A stretch of 44,862 bases of DNA. Source: PKWO01 sp036384915 (GTDB lineage: Bacteria > Pseudomonadota > Gammaproteobacteria > Burkholderiales > Burkholderiaceae_D). The notes beneath the pieces were generated by a model. That model made no database searches, was not told the origin of the DNA, and saw nothing but the letters and a program-made list of their open reading frames with translations. The stretch's first letter is position 1. The number at the start of each line of letters is the position of its first letter. The translations under genes and the position numbers were made by a program. Where the stretch lies: contig DASVLJ010000073.1 in NCBI GenBank assembly GCA_036384915.1, positions 1-44,862 on the forward strand, given 5' to 3'. Positions 39,963-44,862 of this stretch are shown here, one piece after another.

Positions 39963-41324
39963 CTAGAGCCCATCGCCGGACTCCGGCATATCGGGCTCCG
40001 GCATATCGGGCTCCGGCACATCGGGCAACGGCTCCGGTGCCTGCCTGTTCAGGATTGCGGCCCGGGCCGCCATCATGGCTTGCTGGCCCGCCGTATTGGT
40101 CGCCGCCGCAATCGACTGCCCCAATGAACGGCCGACGCCCGCCGCTTCGATAGCTTGCGACAGTGCGGGCCGGCCCCGCGCACGCTCGCGCGCAAGCACC
40201 ATGAAATCCGGCCGGAGATTCACTGGCACGGCGTCTTCGGCGCCGGATATTCCCTGCTCGGCTACCTTGTCCCGCACCAGTCTCTCGGTCTTCGCCGTCA
40301 ATTCGTTCAGTACAGGCTCCTTGCGCAATGCCCGTTCGATGTGCGCGATGACGGCACTCATCCACCGCTGCGTATTCTCGCCGCTGAACTGCGCGCTGGT
40401 TTCCTGGGCCGCCGCACCGTAGTGGGAGTCTTCGCGCAGATGCGCAACAGTTCGCATCCAGCCGTCCATGATGACGTCCTCGTCGCTCAATGCCGAAGCC
40501 GATGCCATCGATTCCGCCCAGGCATGATCGATAAGCGATGAGTGGGCAACGCGAATGTTGGGGTGCGCGTCGTCCATGCGCATGCGCTCCTGGGCGACGG
40601 TACGGGCATGCTCGCCGCAGTTCCCGGCGCCGAAGTGGCGGGCGGCGATCACCTTGGCGATGAACAAGACTGCTCCTTCCGCGGCCTCGGGGTCCGGAAA
40701 GCGGGTTCGCAAAGCCTCTCCGAATCCCTCCGGCCACAGATGGCTCAATCGGCTCATGCGCAAGGACAAGGGCGTAGGGGCGCCGGGCGGCGATTGGTAG
40801 TCGACGGAGCGGCGTAGAAACGCCGCGGCGTCGCGCTGGAGCTGGATCGCAACATAGGATTCGCCATTGCTCTCGTACAAATCATCGACCACGTTGCCAC
40901 GCCCAAGATGCAAAGCCGCAATGGCCCGCTCCTCGGCATATTGGCCCTTGCGCAAGGCCTGGATGGTCCGGGGGTCGTCCACCTTCCGCCCCACCGACGC
41001 TCTCGCGAGGAGATAGCCCGCAACCGGAAGGTCTGCGCCAGCCAATCGATCCCTGCGCGAGGCCGACTGCGCCGCAGCCGATTGCGCCGCCGGAGTTCCG
41101 GGTAAGGCGCGGCGTGGCGCCATGGTCGTCGGCGCGCCGGACATGCCTGCCCGCAGCGGCGGCGGCAACCGGGGCGGCAGCGGTCCGCGCTCTTCCGCCC
41201 TCGCGGGCGGGGGGTGGCGCGTATCGGCGACAGCCGCCGGCGTCCCGGCCGCATGCTCGCTTTCCGGCTCGTACGCGCGGAGCACTTCCGCGCTCGAACA
41301 CAGTGACGACATACACGAACCCAT
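39963..41324 (-). CDS. HopX/XopE/RipE-family type III effector with acylation motif
   Basis: 453 aa; GGAG lies 7 nt before ATG 41324. The N-terminus MGSCMSS is a consensus N-myristoylation site (Gly2) with a nearby palmitoylatable Cys4, as in membrane-targeted XopE/HopX effectors. A Pro/Ala-rich disordered stretch follows to about residue 95. The transglutaminase/papain-like fold carries the family triad: Cys236 (FGAGNCGEHA), His267 (SSLIDHAWAES) and Asp287 (DVIMDGWM). All three are present. The C-terminus ends in PEPDMPE repeats encoded by 15-bp DNA repeats. Known relatives act at plant membranes and disturb jasmonate or other immune signalling. A PIP box with an exact -10 lies about 30 nt upstream of the start. 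Confidence 0.88.
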   Translation of the reverse strand: MGSCMSSLCSSAEVLRAYEPESEHAAGTPAAVADTRHPPPARAEERGPLPPRLPPPLRAGMSGAPTTMAPRRALPGTPAAQSAAAQSASRRDRLAGADLPVAGYLLARASVGRKVDDPRTIQALRKGQYAEERAIAALHLGRGNVVDDLYESNGESYVAIQLQRDAAAFLRRSVDYQSPPGAPTPLSLRMSRLSHLWPEGFGEALRTRFPDPEAAEGAVLFIAKVIAARHFGAGNCGEHARTVAQERMRMDDAHPNIRVAHSSLIDHAWAESMASASALSDEDVIMDGWMRTVAHLREDSHYGAAAQETSAQFSGENTQRWMSAVIAHIERALRKEPVLNELTAKTERLVRDKVAEQGISGAEDAVPVNLRPDFMVLARERARGRPALSQAIEAAGVGRSLGQSIAAATNTAGQQAMMAARAAILNRQAPEPLPDVPEPDMPEPDMPESGDGL

Positions 41325-41356
41325 ACGAAGCTCCAGCTTTTTACTTCAATTCCAAT

Positions 41357-41419
41357 ATTGTGTGCGAAGCAGCGATGCCGCCGGCAAAGACGACGCGAAG
41401 GAACGGCCGCGAATCCGAA
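41357..41419 (-). promoter_or_regulatory. PIP box promoter of the HopX-family gene
   Basis: Minus strand TTCGG-N15-TTCGC (41419 to 41395), 32 nt, then CACAAT (41362 to 41357), an exact YANNRT and the same hexamer as at the sctD promoter. The leader is about 26 nt. Confidence 0.82.
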
Positions 41420-41551
41420 CAGGCCGCCGAGATGCGCCGCTCGCCGCGACAGAATTGCGGCTGGCAGAACAGTTCGAGAGAGACAGCGCCGTGCCGGTGT
41501 CAAAGAAACGCCGGCGCCGCCAGTCCGCGGCACGCGATGTTTCCGGCGGGC

Positions 41552-44113
41552 TCAAGAGACGGCGGCCGCCTCATGCCGGGAAATGGCGGTGCGGATCTGC
41601 GTCAAGAGCGCCGTCGCGCAAATGGGCTTGCGCAGGATCACGACGTTCTCCAGGTCTTCCGCCGGCTGGAAGCCTTCGCCTTCCCCGGTCAGCACGATGG
41701 TCGGTATCGCTGTCTGGAACTCGTCGAAGACGGCCTTGACCACATCGACGGCCGTGGTGCCGCCGGCGAGGCGATGGTCGGTCAGGATCAGGTCCGGCAT
41801 CCGTTCCAGCCTGGACAGTTTTTCCGCCAGTTCCGCCACCGACTTCGATGCCTCGCACAAGATGCCGAACTCGCCCAGCAAGGCTTCGATGGATTTGCGC
41901 ACCATGAGGTCGTCTTCGATGCAGAGCACATAAAGCCCCGCCACGTCGACACCGGCTGAATCGGTGCCGGCAACGCGCCCGGCGACGTGGCTCTCGGCCG
42001 ACGCAGGCACTTCCATCGAAAACCGCGTACCGCGCCGCAACCGCGAGCGCATGGCAAGCCGATGGCCGTCGAGCAGGTGAACGATGGAATGCACGATGGA
42101 CAATCCCAGGCCCAGGCCCTGCTCCCGGTCCGGCTCCAGGTTCGGCTCCCGGTTGCCGACCTGGAAGAAGGGCTTGAAAATATTTTCCTGGTCCGCCGCC
42201 GCGATGCCGATGCCGTTGTCGACGACGTCGATGCGAAAGCGGCCCGCCAAGGCCACCACGCCGATGACGACGCCGGCCCTGTTCCCCTTTCGCGAATCGC
42301 TGTATTTGATCGCATTGGTCAATAGATTGGAGATGGCGCGCCCGAGCAGGTGGCGGTCGCTGCGCACCATACCGGCCTTCTTCGACATGGCGACGCGGAC
42401 GGTCACGCCGCGCAGATCGGCCAAGGGGCGCAACGACAGGTGGATTTCGTCAATCAGGTCGGCAAGGCGAAAGTCGCTGTAGTCGGCGCGAAGCTTGCCG
42501 CTCTCGAGCCGGGACAGCTCGAGAACCGAATTGAACGACATGCGCATGGTCTGCGTCGCGCGTTGCGCGGATTCGATCAATTCCTCCCCCTTTGCCGCGT
42601 CGCCGCGCAAGAACGCGTGCCTGGCCGCGTCGATCAGGTTGCCGATCGCCTGCATGGGTTGGCGCAGGTCATGCGCCGCATCGGCGATAAACTTCGATTT
42701 GTCGAGATTGCTCTTGTTTTCGCTTTTGCGCAACGCCTCCTTTTTCCGAACGGTCAGGAACGTCGCCACGACAACCAGAATGGCCGAAAGAATCGCAATG
42801 GAACGTTGCAGATTCCTGTTCCTGAGTTCGCCTGCCTGGATGGCGTTCTGCGTTTGCAGCAGCTCGATTTTTTGCTGGCGCTCGCTGGCGTCGGACCTTG
42901 CCTGCATCTGCGCCATCGCGTCTTCCTGGCCGGAATGAAAGAGACGCTTGGCCAAAGCGCGCTGCTCCGCGAGCGCCTTCACGGCACTCTTGTACTGTCC
43001 CGCCTTGCCGTATGCCGTCGCCAGCTCGCCGTAGGCCTCCTCAAGATCCATGAAGTCGTTCGCCTTGCGCAGCCCGTCGAAGCCGCGCTCGATCTCCGCT
43101 TTCCCGATTTCCAGCATGCCCATGCTGATGTGGCAAAACCCCAGATTGCTATACGAGGTGGACAGAAAATCCTGCCGCCCCGCTTTTTCAGCCATGGCCA
43201 TGACGGATTTCACATATTTAACGCAATCCTCGTAGCGTCCCTGCAAGCGCGCGATATCGCTGAGGTCGCCCAAGGCCACGATTTCCATCTCGGCATTCGA
43301 GGACAGCCGCGCTGCACGCAACGCTTCCTCGGATATTGTCTTCGCATTCTCCGTATCGCCGAGCATCAGATACGCCTGGGCGCGTTCGTTCAGGAACGAA
43401 TCGGCCAGCGTAGGGGAAGCAATGCGTTTCGCCTCCGCCAACGCCTTGTCGCTATATTCCAGCGCCCGTTTCCCATCCTTGAGGCCAAGGTAGATCGTGC
43501 ATACGGTATTGAAGAAAACGGCTCGCCGAGCGGCTATTTCCTCGTCCGCTCCCGCACCCGCTCCTTTCAGGACATCGAGAGCCGCCAACTCGCGCTCGAG
43601 CGCAACGCGGAAATTGCCCCTCTCCAGATAAATTCTTGCCGCGGTATCGTTCACCAAAGCAATCAAGTCTTTCCACCCCGATGCATTGGCCAGGGGAATC
43701 GCTTTTTCCACGATATTCCCGGCCAGGTCCAGCCTACCCTCGTATTGCATGAGTACCGACTCCAGCCTCAGCGCCATCGCAGTCGCCGCACCATCATGGA
43801 ATTGGCTGCCGAACGCCTTGAGTTTTTCGATTTCCGGCCTGGCCTGGTCAAATTGCCCCGACTTCAAAAGAAGCGAGATCAATTCAGAGCGGAATTCACG
43901 TTGTGTTTGCGGGGACGCCTGCGCCATGCTGTTTTCCATGCTGCGCATTCTGCGCAAGGCTTCGGCAAGGTCCCGCTGCGCCAACTTGTCGATGTCTTCG
44001 AAGCGGTTCGAGTCCATGCCATGGGAAGGATCGGCCTCTTGCGCCGCCGGAATCTGGCAAAGCATCGCCACGGCGAACAGCAGGCAAAAGACACGATGTG
44101 CCTGAAAAGTCAT
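41552..44113 (-). CDS. TPR-containing hybrid sensor histidine kinase, copy 1
   Basis: 853 aa from ATG 44113 (MTFQAHRVFCLLFAVAMLCQ), chosen because AAAGGG precedes it and the signal peptide starts there; the frame opens at 44158. Order of parts: signal peptide; periplasmic TPR repeats (about 30-390); coiled coil; membrane helix (SIAILSAILVVVATFLTV). HisKA follows with the phospho-His in AAHDLRQPMQAIG, then the ATPase domain (NLLTNAIKYSD, DNGIGIAAADQENIFKPFFQ, GLGLGLSIVH). The C-terminal receiver (VLCIEDDLMVRKSIEALL) has phospho-Asp in DLILTDHRL. It senses an unknown periplasmic signal. It directly follows a close paralog (16-nt gap) and borders the effector genes, so it could feed into hrp control (inference). 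Confidence 0.9.
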   Translation of the reverse strand: MTFQAHRVFCLLFAVAMLCQIPAAQEADPSHGMDSNRFEDIDKLAQRDLAEALRRMRSMENSMAQASPQTQREFRSELISLLLKSGQFDQARPEIEKLKAFGSQFHDGAATAMALRLESVLMQYEGRLDLAGNIVEKAIPLANASGWKDLIALVNDTAARIYLERGNFRVALERELAALDVLKGAGAGADEEIAARRAVFFNTVCTIYLGLKDGKRALEYSDKALAEAKRIASPTLADSFLNERAQAYLMLGDTENAKTISEEALRAARLSSNAEMEIVALGDLSDIARLQGRYEDCVKYVKSVMAMAEKAGRQDFLSTSYSNLGFCHISMGMLEIGKAEIERGFDGLRKANDFMDLEEAYGELATAYGKAGQYKSAVKALAEQRALAKRLFHSGQEDAMAQMQARSDASERQQKIELLQTQNAIQAGELRNRNLQRSIAILSAILVVVATFLTVRKKEALRKSENKSNLDKSKFIADAAHDLRQPMQAIGNLIDAARHAFLRGDAAKGEELIESAQRATQTMRMSFNSVLELSRLESGKLRADYSDFRLADLIDEIHLSLRPLADLRGVTVRVAMSKKAGMVRSDRHLLGRAISNLLTNAIKYSDSRKGNRAGVVIGVVALAGRFRIDVVDNGIGIAAADQENIFKPFFQVGNREPNLEPDREQGLGLGLSIVHSIVHLLDGHRLAMRSRLRRGTRFSMEVPASAESHVAGRVAGTDSAGVDVAGLYVLCIEDDLMVRKSIEALLGEFGILCEASKSVAELAEKLSRLERMPDLILTDHRLAGGTTAVDVVKAVFDEFQTAIPTIVLTGEGEGFQPAEDLENVVILRKPICATALLTQIRTAISRHEAAAVS

Positions 44114-44129
44114 GTGCAGGAACCCTTTT

Positions 44130-44862
44130 TCACATTCGATAAGGCGGAAACAAATCATGCCGGGAGACAGCAGCCCGGATCTGCGTCAGGAGCGTTGCCG
44201 CGGAAACGGGCTTGCGCAAGACCACGACGTGTTCCAAGCCTGCCGACTGCTGGAAGCCCTCGCTTTCGCCGGTCAGCAGGATGGTCGGTATCGCGGTCTG
44301 GAATTCGTGGAAGACGGCCTTGACGACGTCGATGGCCGTGGCGTTTTCGGAGAGGCGGTAGTCGGTCAGGATCAGGTCCGGCAGCCGCTCCAGCCCAGGC
44401 AGCTTTTCCTTGAGTTCTTCGAGCGACTTCGATACGTCGCACAGGACACCGAATTCGATCAGCAGGGCTTCGGTGGCTTTGCGTAACATGACGTCGTCTT
44501 CGATATACAGAACGTAGAGCCCCGCCAAGCCGGCTTCGGCCACGCCTTCGTCCTCTCCTTCGTCCATCCGCTTTCCGGCGGCTTCAATACCCCGGGAGTC
44601 ATGCGAGCCCGGCACGTCGAGCGAAAAGCGTGTGCCCAGCCGGGGCCTGGAACGCATGGCGAGATGGTGGCCCTCGAGCAGGCGCATGATGGAGGTGACG
44701 ATGGACAGCCCCAGGCCCAGGCCTTTTTCCCTGTCCTGTTCGGGGTTGTCGACCTGGAAGAAGGGCTTGAAGATGTTTTCCTGGTCCGCCGCCGCAATGC
44801 CGATGCCGTTGTCGACCACATCGATGCGGTACCTGCCGGGCAGCGCCACCACGCCGATGATG
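44130..44862 (-). CDS. Hybrid sensor histidine kinase, copy 2 (partial; N-terminus beyond right edge)
   Basis: About 243 residues remain in the window; the frame runs to the edge. Visible are the end of the ATPase domain (RYRIDVVDNGIGIAAADQEN, GLGLGLSIVTSIMRLLEGHH) and a receiver domain (VLYIEDDVMLRKATEALLIE; phospho-Asp in DLILTDYRL; conserved Lys in VVLRKPVSAATLL). It is very similar to the corresponding part of the next gene, so the two arose by tandem duplication. The linker between ATPase and receiver is acidic (KRMDEGEDEGVAEAG). Its stop is 16 nt before the start of copy 1, so they form an operon. Confidence 0.9.
   Translation of the reverse strand, partial: IIGVVALPGRYRIDVVDNGIGIAAADQENIFKPFFQVDNPEQDREKGLGLGLSIVTSIMRLLEGHHLAMRSRPRLGTRFSLDVPGSHDSRGIEAAGKRMDEGEDEGVAEAGLAGLYVLYIEDDVMLRKATEALLIEFGVLCDVSKSLEELKEKLPGLERLPDLILTDYRLSENATAIDVVKAVFHEFQTAIPTILLTGESEGFQQSAGLEHVVVLRKPVSAATLLTQIRAAVSRHDLFPPYRM

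Overview
The window is high-GC DNA with the gene content of a plant- or eukaryote-associated betaproteobacterium (Burkholderiales, possibly Oxalobacteraceae or Burkholderiaceae; this is inferred from gene families and not proven). It holds an almost complete Hrp2-type type III secretion system (T3SS). Gene order is that of Ralstonia and Xanthomonas hrp clusters, and an AraC-type HrpB/HrpX regulator lies inside the cluster.

Layout. At 1-2028 (minus) is the N-terminal part of a large DUF4214 repeat protein, followed by a truncated GH74-like remnant. At 3367-5417 (minus) a two-gene operon encodes a FimV-like envelope protein and a T3SS-type lytic transglycosylase. At 5922-10712 (plus) are a harpin-like protein, two proteins ending in a Hrp-pilin-like module, and a repeat-rich effector candidate. 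At 10861-15632 are a small membrane protein, a DUF2844 protein, the secretin SctC and the HrpB-like regulator. At 16035-22098 (minus) is hrpB1-hrpB2-sctJ-hrpB4-sctL-sctN-sctO-sctT. At 22446-29158 (plus) is sctU-sctV-hpaP-sctQ-sctR-sctS-hpaA. A 270-bp MITE-like element and a TPR-glycosyltransferase gene then interrupt the cluster. At 31720-34525 (plus) are a small protein, sctD, hrpD6, two identical pilin genes and an HpaB-like chaperone. At 35256-41324 are a kinase-like/ADP-ribosyltransferase effector candidate, a DUF1631 protein and a HopX/XopE-family effector. At 41552 to the right edge (minus) are two tandem paralogous hybrid histidine kinases, the second cut by the window end.

Regulation. 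By eye I find nine PIP (hrpII) boxes, TTCGN-N15-TTCGN, each correctly oriented in front of a gene, with a -10-like hexamer 30-32 nt downstream. Eight have both TTCG halves intact and one is degenerate. They link the core apparatus, harpin operon, FimV-like/transglycosylase operon, TPR-glycosyltransferase, repeat protein and two effector candidates into one probable HrpB regulon.

The most unusual feature is that a 64-residue module nearly identical to the 68-aa putative Hrp pilin forms the C-terminus of a 372-aa protein. A diverged copy ends a 240-aa protein. All four proteins end in the same ten residues. No HrpF/PopF-type translocon and no HrpG-type regulator is recognisable in the window. 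I saw no rRNA, tRNA or CRISPR.
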